A stretch of DNA of 64,000 bases. It comes from Natronorubrum bangense (lineage in GTDB: Archaea > Halobacteriota > Halobacteria > Halobacteriales > Natrialbaceae). Positions 25,888 to 34,987 of this stretch are shown one piece after another. The notes under the pieces are model-generated. The model saw only the letters and a list, made by a program, of their open reading frames with translations, was not told the DNA's origin and searched no databases. The stretch is taken from positions 310,001 through 374,000 of the forward strand of contig NZ_CP031305.1 of assembly GCF_004799645.1 (NCBI RefSeq), in the 5' to 3' direction. The position numbers were made by a program, and so were the translations under genes. Position 1 is the stretch's first letter. Every line of letters starts with the position of its first letter.

Positions 25888-27561
25888 GTGACGGAACAAT
25901 CGTCCGGAGCAGGTGAGCACGACATGGTCCGCCTCACCGCTCGACTCGCCGGCTACCTCGGTTCGCTCCTGTTTCTGATCGCCGTGTACGCGATCGTCTA
26001 CCAGTGGGGGATGGCGACGCTCGAGGGCGAGCCGCGATCGTGGTACCGGGCGCTCGAGGTCGTCGTCCAGTCGATGACCACTACGGGCTACGGACAGGAT
26101 GCCCCGTGGGAAACGCTCGAAATGACGCTGTTGCTGATGCTGATCCAAGTGACGGGGATCGCCTACATCTTCGTCGCCATCCCGCTGTTCGTCGTCCCGT
26201 GGCTCCAGACGATCGTTCAGCCAACGCCGCCCGAACACATCAACGGACTCGAAGAACATGTCATTATCGTCGGCTACACCGATCTCTGTGACACACTTAT
26301 CGACGAACTCGAGGGCAGTGGGACGCCGTACGTGATCCTCGAGGCCGACGAGGACCGCGCACGGGAGCTCCACGAGGACGGGCTCACGGTCCTACACGAC
26401 GATCTGAGGACCGAGGGCGCGCTCGACGCGGCACAGCTCGAGGACGCGATCGCGGTCGTCGTCGACGCCACCGAGCGCGAGTTCGTCAAAACTGTCCTCG
26501 CGGTCGAGGAGCGTGATCCCGACGCCTCGGTGCTCGTCCTCGTCGCCGACCCGACACGGGCGCGATACTTCCGCTACGCCGGCGTCGACGAGGTGCTGTC
26601 GCCGAAACATCGGCTCGGAAAAGCTCTGGGAGACAGGGTCCGAGACGTGGTCGAGCCCGATCTCGACGACGAGATCGAACTGGGGGAAGCCTTCGACGTC
26701 GTCGAGTTCCCCGTCGATCCGACGACCGACCTCTTCGGTGAGACCGTCGCCTCGTCTCGCCGACTCGAGCAAACCGGCGCGACCGTTCTTGGCGCGTGGG
26801 TTCGTGGCGACTTCGTTACCACGCTCTCCGAGCGCGTCCGTATCGACCAGAACACCGCGCTGCTCGTGGCCGGAACCGAGTCACAACTCGAGGACGTCGC
26901 CGAGATAACGGGGTCGGCGGGCCACCGCTACCGGACGGCGGCCGATCCCGTCGTCGTGGTCGGCGCCGGGCTCGTCGGCCAATCTGCACACGGCACGCTC
27001 GAACGGGCCGACCTGGAGACTGTCGTCGTCGACCGCGAGGACGGCGAGCACGTCGATGTCGTTGGCGACGCGACGACCGAGGAGACCCTCCACGAGGCAG
27101 GGATCGAAGACGCCAGAACGCTGATCATCGCCCTCGAGACGGACGATGAGGCGATCCTCACGGCGCTTACCGCCCGCGAACTCAACCCTGACCTCGAGAT
27201 CATCGTCGGGGCCAACGCTGCGGCGAGCGTGAGCGCGATGCGAACCGCAGGGGCGGATTACGTGCTCGCGCTGCCGAACGTCACGGGACGCATGGTCACT
27301 CTCCGGGTCTTCGAGCGCGAAGTCATGACGCTCAGGGATCGGCTGCACCTGCGCCAGCTAGACGCGCCCATGGTCGTCGACGAGGAACTCTCGACGGCGA
27401 CAATCCGTCAGGAGACGGGCTGTACCGTCGTCGCGCTCGAGCGAGACGGCGACCTCCACACCGACGTGGACGGGATGCAATTGGGCGCCGGCGACTCGCT
27501 CGTCGTCGCCGGAACTGACCGCCAGATTGGCCAGTTTCGAGACGCCTACGGCACCGACTGA
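25888..27561 (+). CDS. Two-TM potassium channel with tandem TrkA (RCK) domains
   Basis: This 557-residue protein starts (GTG at 25888) with two membrane segments around a pore loop containing the K+ selectivity filter TTTGYG at residues 64-69. Two TrkA-N NAD-binding domains follow (HVIIVGYTDLCDTLIDEL near residue 125; VVVVGAGLVGQSAHGTLE near 350). Each is followed by a TrkA-C domain (near 260-330 and 485-555), the last ending GDSLVVAGTDRQIGQFRDAY. It should be a ligand-gated potassium channel, important where cytoplasmic K+ is molar. No trkH is adjacent, consistent with a self-contained channel. Confidence 0.9.
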   Translation: MTEQSSGAGEHDMVRLTARLAGYLGSLLFLIAVYAIVYQWGMATLEGEPRSWYRALEVVVQSMTTTGYGQDAPWETLEMTLLLMLIQVTGIAYIFVAIPLFVVPWLQTIVQPTPPEHINGLEEHVIIVGYTDLCDTLIDELEGSGTPYVILEADEDRARELHEDGLTVLHDDLRTEGALDAAQLEDAIAVVVDATEREFVKTVLAVEERDPDASVLVLVADPTRARYFRYAGVDEVLSPKHRLGKALGDRVRDVVEPDLDDEIELGEAFDVVEFPVDPTTDLFGETVASSRRLEQTGATVLGAWVRGDFVTTLSERVRIDQNTALLVAGTESQLEDVAEITGSAGHRYRTAADPVVVVGAGLVGQSAHGTLERADLETVVVDREDGEHVDVVGDATTEETLHEAGIEDARTLIIALETDDEAILTALTARELNPDLEIIVGANAAASVSAMRTAGADYVLALPNVTGRMVTLRVFEREVMTLRDRLHLRQLDAPMVVDEELSTATIRQETGCTVVALERDGDLHTDVDGMQLGAGDSLVVAGTDRQIGQFRDAYGTD

Positions 27562-27645
27562 CGACCCGAACGGGTTCGAACGACGGACAGTCACGCGGAG
27601 ACGGCGGTGCGAAGGGAAATCCGATCTCGGACCGTACGGCCGGAC

Positions 27646-28353
27646 ATGGCGGGCGACTCGGGGTTCGACCCAGAAGATCCAGAGCAGGCGGAGATCGGCC
27701 GCGAGATGGTCGACCAGAGCACCGGCCTCGGTTCCGTCGCGGCGCACCTCTACAGGGGCGAGGTGGAGCGGACCGTCGCGTGGCGCGACCGACTCGACAC
27801 CACCACCAACTGGGCGGTGACGGTGATGTCAGCCATCGTCGCGTACGCGTTCTCGGGTGAAGTCTCCCATGCGGTGATTCTCGCCGGGCTCATGATGGGC
27901 ACCGTCTTCCTGTTCATCGAGGCGCGTCGGTTCCGGGAGTACGATATCTGGCGCTCGCGCGTCCGCATGCTCCAGGAGAACCTCTTCGCGAACGCGCTCG
28001 ACCCCTCCGCGGGCATCGAACACGACGCGTGGCGTGCGGAACTGAGCCGAGACTACCGCGATCCGACGCCGAACATCAGCTACCGTGGCGCGTTCAGCCA
28101 TCGGCTTCGGCGGGTCTACCTCCCGTTGATGACCGCGATCCTGTTGGGCTGGCTCGCCCACCTCTGGGCGTTCCAGCCCGACACGACGTTCCCGCAGAGC
28201 GCGTCGCTCCCGGGGATCGATGGCGTCTACGTCGTCGCCGCCGTCGCCGTCTACTACGTCACGTTGCTCGTCCTCGCCGTGCCGCTCTCCTCGAAGGAGC
28301 GCGGCGAATCCGGCGAGGCCGACCACGGCGATCTCGAGAGCGATCAGCACTGA
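27646..28353 (+). CDS. DUF2270 predicted integral membrane protein
   Basis: A 235-residue membrane protein of DUF2270 type. EVERTVAWRDRLDTTTNWAV leads into the first pair of helices, with LFIEARRFREYDIWRSRVRM between helices, and NISYRGAFSHRLRRVYLPLM before the second pair. The start MAGDSGFDPEDPEQ at 27646 is favoured over the upstream in-frame GTG. It lies 84 bp after the K+ channel on the same strand. Function unknown. Confidence 0.78.
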   Translation: MAGDSGFDPEDPEQAEIGREMVDQSTGLGSVAAHLYRGEVERTVAWRDRLDTTTNWAVTVMSAIVAYAFSGEVSHAVILAGLMMGTVFLFIEARRFREYDIWRSRVRMLQENLFANALDPSAGIEHDAWRAELSRDYRDPTPNISYRGAFSHRLRRVYLPLMTAILLGWLAHLWAFQPDTTFPQSASLPGIDGVYVVAAVAVYYVTLLVLAVPLSSKERGESGEADHGDLESDQH

Positions 28354-28521
28354 GCGAACCGATCGGGTTCGCTCACAATACCGCCTTCTTTCCTTGCGAT
28401 TACCGTGTCTACTCCGGACGGAGAGCCGGCACACGTTTGATTCCGCCAGCTTCGACTACGGTTTAGTCTCTCGAAGTGAAAATACCCACTTCTATATGAA
28501 ATACGTTGTAAACGAGTTCGT

Positions 28522-29280
28522 ATGTCACTCCGCGTCTTCGACGCACTCACCGGCGGAATCGAACGAACGCTGGCCAAGAACGGGCTCATGCTCGTGGCCG
28601 CGTTCTACGTACTCATGGCGATTCAGACGCTCTTCACACCGGGCGGGGTCCAGACGGGGATGGATCCCGAACCGGTGATCGACGCGCCGGCGATCGGCGC
28701 TCTCGTCGCGATTCTGACCTCGGTAGCATCGCTTTACCTGCTGATCGTCTCCCTGCGAACGTTCGTTACCGACGAGACCGAGACCATCCCGGACGCCGCC
28801 CTGCGTGACCGACCAGTGTGGGCGTTCCTGAACGTGTTCGTCGGACTGATCGTCTTCACCGTGCTCGTCACGATCGGATTCGTCTTCCTCATCGTTCCCG
28901 GCCTTTTCCTGCTCGTTGCCCTGTGGTTTTTCGACGTCTACGTCGCGGTGGAAGACGACGACTTCGTCACCGCACTGAAGCGAAGCTGGTCGCTCACGTC
29001 CGGGAACCGACTCGGACTGTTCGGTCTCGGCGTTGCCGTCGTCCTGATCTCGGTGGCGATCTCGATCCCGTTTACGATCGCTATGGTGGTCGTCGGCGGC
29101 GTTCTCGGAGTGCTGATCTCACAGATCGGGACCGCGATCGGTGGCATCTTCATCTATGCGACGACCGCGGTCGCGTTCACCCAACTCCGGGACGCGACGA
29201 CGGATGTCAGCGAGCGAGCGCAATCCGACGACTGGGGCTCGTCGACGGACGACCAGTGGGGGCACTCGAGCGATCCCTGA
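28522..29280 (+). CDS. Haloarchaeal polytopic membrane protein (glycerophosphodiester-phosphodiesterase membrane-domain type)
   Basis: A 252-residue protein with about six membrane helices. FLIVPGLFLLVALWFFDVYV, then AVEDDDFVTALKRSWSLTSG and NRLGLFGLGVAVVLI form the pattern seen in haloarchaeal membrane proteins related to the membrane domain of glycerophosphoryl diester phosphodiesterases. No catalytic domain is attached. An acidic, Trp-containing tail (QSDDWGSSTDDQWG) is cytoplasmic or extracellular. Function unknown. Confidence 0.7.
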   Translation: MSLRVFDALTGGIERTLAKNGLMLVAAFYVLMAIQTLFTPGGVQTGMDPEPVIDAPAIGALVAILTSVASLYLLIVSLRTFVTDETETIPDAALRDRPVWAFLNVFVGLIVFTVLVTIGFVFLIVPGLFLLVALWFFDVYVAVEDDDFVTALKRSWSLTSGNRLGLFGLGVAVVLISVAISIPFTIAMVVVGGVLGVLISQIGTAIGGIFIYATTAVAFTQLRDATTDVSERAQSDDWGSSTDDQWGHSSDP

Positions 29281-29416
29281 GTACAGCAGTCACCAGTGTC
29301 GAGACGGTTGAGTTCGAACTCGAGGCGCTCGATTGCAGTTGTCTTCCTCTCCCGAATGCCCTCGTTCACACGGGAACGACCCCCACGCCCGCTCCCGATT
29401 GCGGAGGCGAAAGGCC

Positions 29417-29422
29417 CTTAAG
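29417..29422 (+). promoter_or_regulatory. CTTAAG TATA-type element of the SRP RNA gene
   Basis: GCGAAAGGCCCTTAAG precedes the SRP RNA by about 27 nt. A similar element (CTTAAAC at 52202-52208) precedes the tRNA-Gly gene at a comparable distance, supporting a stable-RNA-type promoter. Confidence 0.45.
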
Positions 29423-29448
29423 TTGTAACCCCCAACGTAGAGTTGGAT

Positions 29449-29755
29449 AGGTCGGGCAGTTTGGCCCTGCTCAGAACCCGCGCTATGGTCATCAGCGGGG
29501 ACCGAACACCGTGGGCGTCCGGTCAGACCGGCCGGAGCCCCGGGAGCCAACATGGAAGCCTCGTCCGTCGGGGACAGCGGTCTACGATGGCCGTCCGCAG
29601 GGACGTCCCATCGTGGTTAATCGGCGACAGCCCATCAGGCGCGGAAGCGAGCAGTGGACCGCCGAACACCTGTCGCTCGACGGGTCGCGGGGTGGAGAAG
29701 GCAACCGGGATTCCTCCGACTGGAACGCCGGGCCACCGCGGCTTCCACATTCATA
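29449..29755 (+). ncRNA. ffs: Signal recognition particle (7S) RNA
   Basis: A structured stretch of about 305 nt with all hallmarks of archaeal SRP RNA. The Alu domain spans 29449-29550 (stems GGGCAG/CTGC and CCCGC/GCGGG). Helix 5 closes with GGAAGCC (29554-29560) against GGCTTCC (29740-29746). Helix 6 is stem ACGATGG...CCATCGT plus CGTCC/GGACG, capped by the GNAR tetraloop GCAG at 29597-29600, where SRP19 binds. Helix 8 has the conserved CAGG-GC-GGAA-GC-GAGCAG core with GGAA tetraloop at 29643-29646, where SRP54 binds. A T5 run at 29760-29764 may terminate it. End points are approximate. Apparent ORFs across it are spurious. Confidence 0.92.
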
Positions 29756-29764
29756 CCGGTTTTT

Positions 29765-30046
29765 CACTGGCGAGCGACAGTGCTCGTCGTTCGAGTACGG
29801 AACACGAGGGATGCGACGACGACTTCAGTGGGTACCGATCTCTCAATTCCAGTCTCGAGTTCGAGAGCGGTGGCTATCGTGCGTTGTGAGACGGTATCGG
29901 TGGCGATCGCGGGGTCGTTCCATCACGTGTGTTGTAACGAGTATCATTGGCGTGACCTCCCACCGCATTGCAGGAGCAAACTTCAGTGTGGGTGTGGATT
30001 GCGTTGACCTCGCGATCAACACGTGTGGTGGGAGCGTCCAGCCCTG
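29765..30046. other. Intergenic region after the SRP RNA, no gene seen
   Basis: Long frames cross this stretch but have arginine/serine-rich translations without family features or acidic bias. No convincing coding sequence, repeat or RNA was found apart from the terminator-like T run just upstream. Confidence 0.4.
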
Positions 30047-30193
30047 TTACTCGTCGATTGCAGACGTACTGTTCGTTTGTTGTGTCCGTCGTTTTGCAAA
30101 GCTCATTCCGCCAGCAAAGCTGAGAATGCCGACGAGAGCGCTGATTCCGAGCAACATTCCATGACTGACGTGGTGTAGTAGTACTGGTTCCAT
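30047..30193 (-). CDS. Possible 48-aa single-pass membrane microprotein
   Basis: A short frame encodes MEPVLLHHVS, a hydrophobic span HGMLLGISALVGILSFAGGM, a basic stretch FAKRRTQQ and an acidic end TSAIDE. A predicted membrane helix followed by positive residues is a credible topology. On the minus strand a TATA-like TATTATAACATG lies about 34 nt before the ATG. No homologue is recalled. The call is tentative because short frames with one helix arise by chance. Confidence 0.4.
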   Translation of the reverse strand: MEPVLLHHVSHGMLLGISALVGILSFAGGMSFAKRRTQQTNSTSAIDE

Positions 30194-30472
30194 CGTTGAA
30201 CCGCTACCAGTTGTGTCTCATCGTCATGTTATAATAGTTTCCAATCCCACTTTCTTTAGCGAAAGTATAGTTGTTCTCTGACTCTATACATCGTCGTGAA
30301 CAGATCACTAGCCACAGCAAAGCCACACACCGAGTAGACCCGTCTCCAGTGATTCATCTGTTCCACCGTCATCACCTCTGCGTCGATTCGGCTTCAGTGA
30401 ATCAGACGCTGCTCGACGGATTCAGGACTCGAGGAACGGCGCTGCACTGAAAATGGGTAGACGAACGCAGCG

Positions 30473-31390
30473 TTAGTCGGTCGTCTGTCCGAGTCGCTGT
30501 CTGTCTGCAAGCTCGAGGCCGCCCTCGAGTGTCCGGACGGGATAGGGGATATCGATCCCTTCTTCGTCGAATCGTTCCTTGACTGCAGTGACGTACTCAC
30601 CGCGCGTCCGAACGAAGTCAGCACGAGACGGGTTCGCGATCCAGAACCGTGACTGGAGCCCGACGTCGGAGTCACCGAGTTCGGTCAATCGGACGGAGGG
30701 TGCGGGGTCGTCCATGATGCCGGGATGGCGCTCGGCCTCGTCGACGATAATGTCAGTCGCCTGCTCGATATCGTCGCCGTAGCCGATTCCGAAGACGAAC
30801 TTCAGCCGAAGTTTGTCGGCGTCGACGGGGTTTTTCAGGACGTTGTTCGTGAGTGCCGAGTTCGGCACCGTCAACAGCTCGTTGTCGAACGTTCGCACAC
30901 GCGTCACACGAAGACTAATGTCCTCGACGACACCCGAGTGGTCGTCCCACTCGATCCAGTCGCCAATCCGGAACGGTTTGTCAGTGTAGATGAACACGCC
31001 TGCGACGAAGTTCGAGATAACGTTTTGCATCGCCAGCCCGATCGCGAGTGCACCAGCTGCGGCGATGCCGGCCATCGACACAAGGAAATTGCCGTAGTTG
31101 GCAAAGCCGAAGGCGATCGCAATCGCGACGAACGCGATGCCGAACTTCGTCAGCATCAACAGCGGGTTCTGAGCGTGCTTGTCAAGATCTCGCTTGTCGA
31201 ACGCTCGCCTGACCAGGGGCAACACGATCAGTCGGCCGATGATCCAGATCGCAACGAACGCGATGACGAACTTGATCGCGCTTTCTGCGCTCGCAGCGAG
31301 CGCTGCATCGAGTCCTGCTTCCTCGAGGAAGGTTCCGATCGCGCCGAGATCCGTCGCTTGGAGCGGGAGCGAACCACTCCCGACGCTCAT
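30473..31390 (-). CDS. mscS: Small-conductance mechanosensitive channel MscS family
   Basis: A 305-residue MscS protein. It has three membrane helices with the pore-lining TM3 rich in Ala/Gly (AGIAAAGALAIGLAMQNVIS, NFVAGVFIYTDKPFRIGDWI). The cytoplasmic beta domain follows, with VVEDISLRVTRVRTFDNELL and VPNSALTNNVLKNP. It acts as a tension-activated safety valve during osmotic downshock. Its start overlaps the YhbY gene stop by ATGA and it is last in an RNase P component 4-YhbY-MscS gene row. Confidence 0.92.
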   Translation of the reverse strand: MSVGSGSLPLQATDLGAIGTFLEEAGLDAALAASAESAIKFVIAFVAIWIIGRLIVLPLVRRAFDKRDLDKHAQNPLLMLTKFGIAFVAIAIAFGFANYGNFLVSMAGIAAAGALAIGLAMQNVISNFVAGVFIYTDKPFRIGDWIEWDDHSGVVEDISLRVTRVRTFDNELLTVPNSALTNNVLKNPVDADKLRLKFVFGIGYGDDIEQATDIIVDEAERHPGIMDDPAPSVRLTELGDSDVGLQSRFWIANPSRADFVRTRGEYVTAVKERFDEEGIDIPYPVRTLEGGLELADRQRLGQTTD

Positions 31391-31635
31391 CGGTGGAAAA
31401 CCGCCGTATGGCCGCGAGTATCGATTAGCTCAGCATTGACTTGGTCGGCGAGGTCGGCCGCCTTCTCCTCGGTGGAACTACCCGCGCGGGCCGCGCGAAG
31501 GAATTTGACCTTCACGAGGTGCTCGTTCGAGAGCTGATCGTTGAGTTCGTCGACGACTGCCTCGAGGCCGCTCTTGCCGACCCAGACAGTGACGTCGAGA
31601 TCATGTGCTTCTTGCTTGAGTTCTTGTGTATCCAT
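31387..31635 (-). CDS. YhbY/CRS1-CRM RNA-binding protein
   Basis: An 82-residue CRM-domain protein: MDTQELKQEAHDLDVTVWVG, KSGLEAVVDELNDQL and LVKVKFLRAARAG. VWVGKSGL corresponds to the family GxxG RNA-binding loop (usually IGKNGL). Such proteins associate with pre-50S ribosomal particles or tRNA-processing steps. The start at ATG 31635 removes a 10-residue extension. It overlaps mscS by ATGA and lies 85 bp after the RNase P component 4 gene, consistent with an RNA-metabolism transcription unit. Confidence 0.88.
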   Translation of the reverse strand: MDTQELKQEAHDLDVTVWVGKSGLEAVVDELNDQLSNEHLVKVKFLRAARAGSSTEEKAADLADQVNAELIDTRGHTAVFHR

Positions 31636-31720
31636 GGCCCTCAATAGCGAAGCGAGCCGTTTCAATCTTCCCGATTCGGAATCTCACTCCGAAAGCAGGA
31701 CACAAGCGACGAGACTCCGG

Positions 31721-32008
31721 CTACGCGGTGTTGCTCTCGTAGGGATACCGCGCGTGTGCTCCGCAGTCACAGGTGACGACGACGTGTCCATCCCGCAGTC
31801 TCACACGAGCGTTCTGTCCCGGTCGTAGGTATGTATCACATCGATCGCACGTAAAGCGTCGAAACTCACGTGGCAGCGTGAGTCGGTTTCGTTCCGCAAC
31901 GCGACGAGCCAGACGGACGTAATACCGCGCTCGATCGTGGTTTCCCTCTGTCGCCGCCGCTCGAGCCAACTCGTGAAGGCGTTCGATTCGTTCGGCGGCG
32001 ATATCCAT
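31721..32008 (-). CDS. rnp4: Ribonuclease P protein component 4 (Rpp21/Rpr2)
   Basis: A 95-residue protein with N-terminal helices (RIERLHELARAAATEGNHDR, ARYYVRLARRVAERNRLTLP) and a C-terminal zinc ribbon with CDRCDTYLRPG and TCDCGAH (Cys-x2-Cys and Cys-x-Cys), the standard Rpp21 layout. It supports the RNase P RNA specificity domain in tRNA 5' maturation. The ATG at 32008 is preferred over one three codons upstream. It leads the gene pair with YhbY. Confidence 0.92.
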   Translation of the reverse strand: MDIAAERIERLHELARAAATEGNHDRARYYVRLARRVAERNRLTLPREFRRFTCDRCDTYLRPGQNARVRLRDGHVVVTCDCGAHARYPYESNTA

Positions 32009-32196
32009 ACCACACATTTCGTCGGTTCGCCTATTGATGTTTTGTTCTTGTAGCCGCCTTCGTAACCGTCCGAGACGGGGACTGATGGCTGCAACCGTTG
32101 GCTTTCATGAGTAAAGATCACACAAATGTGTGACGGAGTCACAAAAAACAATAACAATGAACGTTCCGGTAGTTCTCTATACTCATTGCTAATGCG

Positions 32197-32210
32197 CAAT
32201 ATTGTTATAT
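32197..32210 (+). promoter_or_regulatory. Promoter element of the first SBP-PAP2 cassette
   Basis: CAATATTGTTATAT lies upstream of the first binding-protein gene, with its TATA portion 30 nt before the ATG at 32240. This predicts a leaderless transcript. The second cassette has CAATGTTGTTATAT (34988-35001), identical at 13 of 14 positions. Confidence 0.55.
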
Positions 32211-32220
32211 ACCAACAGCA

Positions 32221-32237
32221 AAGCTGTATACCAGCTT
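32221..32237. promoter_or_regulatory. Inverted repeat AAGCTG-N5-CAGCTT at the first cassette start
   Basis: This 17-bp inverted repeat fills the space between TATA box and start codon of the first binding-protein gene. It is well placed to block initiation. It is not conserved at the second cassette. Confidence 0.35.
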
Positions 32238-32239
32238 GA

Positions 32240-34090
32240 ATGAACTGTGATACAACCGACCCTGTTGACGGTGTCGACCGGCGTTCGGTCCTTGCTGCTG
32301 GTGTAGCGGGGCTGTCGCTCTCGTTGAGCGGTTGTGTCGATACCGTCGAGCGTGTCGTCAGCGATGATAAGGACGACCGACTCTCGTTGTCTCTCGTCAC
32401 GGTCCCCGACGATGGCAACAGAGAGACCGTCCGCATCGCACGCCATCTCGAGCAGAACCTCGAGGCGGTCGGTGTCGACACCTCCATCGCCTGGCGGTCG
32501 CCCTCCGAGTTTCTGGAAATGGTCCTCATCGACCACGACTTCGACCTCTACGTCGGTCGTCACCCCGCCGATTACGACCCCGACTTCCTCTACGAGGCCC
32601 TCCATTCCACGTACGCCGACGAATCCGGCTGGCAGAACCCCTTCCAGTACACCCAGCCGACGTTTATCGATCCTGGCCTCGAGGCGCAGCGTCGGGCCGA
32701 CGGTGATGTACGGCATGAGGTGATCCAGCCAGTGCTGCGAAGTATCGCCGAGGAGAAGCCGTTCGATCCGATCTGCCGTCCCGACGAGCATCGCGTCGCC
32801 AGCACCCGTTTTGAGGGATGGGGTGACAACCACCCCGCGACCCGTCGTGGCTATCTCGGTCTCGAACCGGAGGAAGACGTCGACCGACTGCACGCGCTCG
32901 TGACTGACGCACGGCCGACCCAAAACGTCAACCCACTTTCGGCGACGATCCGCGAACGGGGCACAGTCGTCGACCTGCTGTATGACTCTCTCGGAACGCT
33001 TGTCGTCACCGAAACCGACGGCGAGGTGGACTACGAGGTCGAGCCGTGGCTCGCCGACTGGGACTGGGTGCCGACCGACGAAATTGATGAGCATGAATCG
33101 GATGTAGAGTCGGACGAGACCGAAACGGACACCGAAGAGACGTTGACTGCGCTGGTGACGCTCCGAGAGGACTGTACGTTCCACGACGGAGAACCCGTGA
33201 CCGCTGAAGACGTTGCCTTCACCTACCAGTTCCTCGAAGACACTGCGCTCGGACACGCCATCAGTCCGTCACCAGCCCCACGGTATCGCGGTCAGGTGAG
33301 TGCGATCAACGAAATCGAAATCAAAGATGAGTACGAGCTTCGAATGACCGTCGATTCCGGCCGCGAGGTCGGCAACCGTGCGCTGACAGTCCCGATCCTC
33401 CCTCGACACATCTGGCGGGAGGAACTCCAGAGTCGGATTAGTGATCTCGATGACTTCTCGGCACCACAGGGTCGATGGGGACCCGTCACGACCGACTCGG
33501 TCCCGCCAATCGGGAGCGGCCCCTTCCAGTTCGAGAGCCAATCTGAACGGAACTACCTGCATCTCGAGCGCTTTGACGACCACTTCACCCGTCGGGAAGA
33601 CGTTTCGCTCCCTGAACCGACGGTCGAGGAACTCCGATTCAGCGTCGACCCTGGCAGCACCTCCTCGATTTCACGGGTCGAAAGCGGCGACGCGGATCTG
33701 ACGTCGTCGATGCTCGAGTCACACTCGGTCGGTGGCATTTCGGATGACTCCGGCGCCGTCCAGCTCGAGTCGCCCTCGTGGACGTTCTATCACCTCGGGT
33801 TCAACACGAATGCGTCGCCGTGTAGCGATCCACGCTTCCGGCGGGCAGTGTGCCGGCTGCTCGATAAAGCGTGGATCACCGAGCAGATTTTCTACGATCG
33901 CGCGACGCCGCTCTCGAGTCCGGTCGCCGATGACTGGGTTCCCGACAGCCTCGAATGGGACGACGAAGACCCCGTTACACCGTTTATCGGTACCGATGGG
34001 ATGGTAAACGTCGAGGCGGCGCGTGAAGTGTTCGAGTCGGCTGGGAACTTTCGGTACGACGATGATGGACGACTCCATATTCGAAACTAA
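32240..34090 (+). CDS. Peptide/nickel-type ABC substrate-binding lipoprotein, cassette copy 1
   Basis: A 616-residue SBP_bac_5 family protein. Residues 14-32 form a Tat lipoprotein signal (RRSVLAAGVAGLSLSLSGC). Typical features are TLREDCTFHDGEPVTAEDVA for the family motif (about residues 310-330), VPILPRHIW and the C-terminal VRRAVC-type helix FRRAVCRLLDKAWI. It has about 24 extra acidic residues near 276-300 that its paralogue lacks. The family normally delivers oligopeptides or similar ligands to ABC permeases, but none is near. It shares its stop with the PAP2 gene start (TAATG), so a joint role with a lipid phosphatase-like enzyme is likely. Confidence 0.88.
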   Translation: MNCDTTDPVDGVDRRSVLAAGVAGLSLSLSGCVDTVERVVSDDKDDRLSLSLVTVPDDGNRETVRIARHLEQNLEAVGVDTSIAWRSPSEFLEMVLIDHDFDLYVGRHPADYDPDFLYEALHSTYADESGWQNPFQYTQPTFIDPGLEAQRRADGDVRHEVIQPVLRSIAEEKPFDPICRPDEHRVASTRFEGWGDNHPATRRGYLGLEPEEDVDRLHALVTDARPTQNVNPLSATIRERGTVVDLLYDSLGTLVVTETDGEVDYEVEPWLADWDWVPTDEIDEHESDVESDETETDTEETLTALVTLREDCTFHDGEPVTAEDVAFTYQFLEDTALGHAISPSPAPRYRGQVSAINEIEIKDEYELRMTVDSGREVGNRALTVPILPRHIWREELQSRISDLDDFSAPQGRWGPVTTDSVPPIGSGPFQFESQSERNYLHLERFDDHFTRREDVSLPEPTVEELRFSVDPGSTSSISRVESGDADLTSSMLESHSVGGISDDSGAVQLESPSWTFYHLGFNTNASPCSDPRFRRAVCRLLDKAWITEQIFYDRATPLSSPVADDWVPDSLEWDDEDPVTPFIGTDGMVNVEAAREVFESAGNFRYDDDGRLHIRN

Positions 34091-34935
34091 TGCTTGTTGA
34101 GGTACTGACCAGGGTTGTCCTCGTCGTCGGGTTCTTGCTCCCGATTTCGGTTGGGCTGTTCATCGGCCGAAAGCGACTTGCGACAACGCGAACAGAGTGG
34201 CGGTCCCGGATTCGAGTCGCTGCGCCGGCGATTCTTGCTCTCTCAGTCGTGTTGCTGGTCAGCCGGCTGATCCGGTGGGGCGGTGTCGATTCGGACATCG
34301 GGTTCCATATGACCGAGACGATCCGTCAGCTCGAAGGCGAGTTCGTCCTGATCTTCCTGGGAGTGTCGTCGCCGGAGCTGACGTCGTATCTGACGTTTAT
34401 TTACATCTACGGCTACACGTTCCTGCTGGTCTTCCCAGTCGTGGCGTATTTCGCCCTGTCGGACACCACGATGTTTCGGCGGCTGCTTACTGCGTATGCG
34501 TTCAACTACGCGATCGGACTCGTGTTGTACATACTCGTGATTGCATATGGTCCGCGCAACGTCTTCGTCGAACAGCTGCTCACGGGGTCAGGATCGTCAC
34601 CGATGATCTACGAACACAGCGTCGAATACAAGTATCTGACCCGGGAAGTTAATCGCAACACCAACGTCTTCCCGTCGCTACACACCTCGCTGTCGGCGAC
34701 GGTCGGCATTTTCGCCTATCTCACTCGCTCGAGCTATCCGAAATGGTTCCCCGTCGCCGGTGTGATCTCCATCAGCGTTATCATCTCGACGATGTATCTG
34801 GGGCTGCACTGGGGGATCGACGTCCTTGCAGGGTTGGCGCTTGCAACGCTCTGTGTCGCGCTTTCGTACCGACTCGTCGGCCGGTGGTCGCTCTCGGGAC
34901 TGTACGAGCGAGTTGCCGAGTCCAAGTGGTTCTGA
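34090..34935 (+). CDS. PAP2/AUR1-type membrane phosphatase or transferase, cassette copy 1
   Basis: A 281-residue membrane protein with six or so helices and the PAP2 catalytic triad motifs. YGPRN (near residue 152) is preceded by GLVLYILVIA. NVFPSLHTSLSATVGIFAY (near 196) supplies the first active His, and LGLHWGIDVLAGLALA (near 237) the second His-Asp. The spacing resembles inositol-phosphorylceramide synthase-like (AUR1) members. Substrates are probably isoprenoid or phospholipid phosphates. It overlaps the binding-protein stop by 1 nt, so the pair is translationally coupled. It is a paralogue of the gene at 36829. Confidence 0.88.
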   Translation: MLVEVLTRVVLVVGFLLPISVGLFIGRKRLATTRTEWRSRIRVAAPAILALSVVLLVSRLIRWGGVDSDIGFHMTETIRQLEGEFVLIFLGVSSPELTSYLTFIYIYGYTFLLVFPVVAYFALSDTTMFRRLLTAYAFNYAIGLVLYILVIAYGPRNVFVEQLLTGSGSSPMIYEHSVEYKYLTREVNRNTNVFPSLHTSLSATVGIFAYLTRSSYPKWFPVAGVISISVIISTMYLGLHWGIDVLAGLALATLCVALSYRLVGRWSLSGLYERVAESKWF

Positions 34936-34987
34936 GCAGACGCCGGACGAATCCCTGCTGCTTGGCTCGATACTGCGTTCCGAGACA

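Noticed and set aside
29443..30164. Open frames of 148 and 217 codons over the SRP RNA region
   Set aside because: They cross a fully structured SRP RNA (helix 6 GNAR and helix 8 GGAA loops) and have Arg/Ser-rich translations without haloarchaeal acidic bias.
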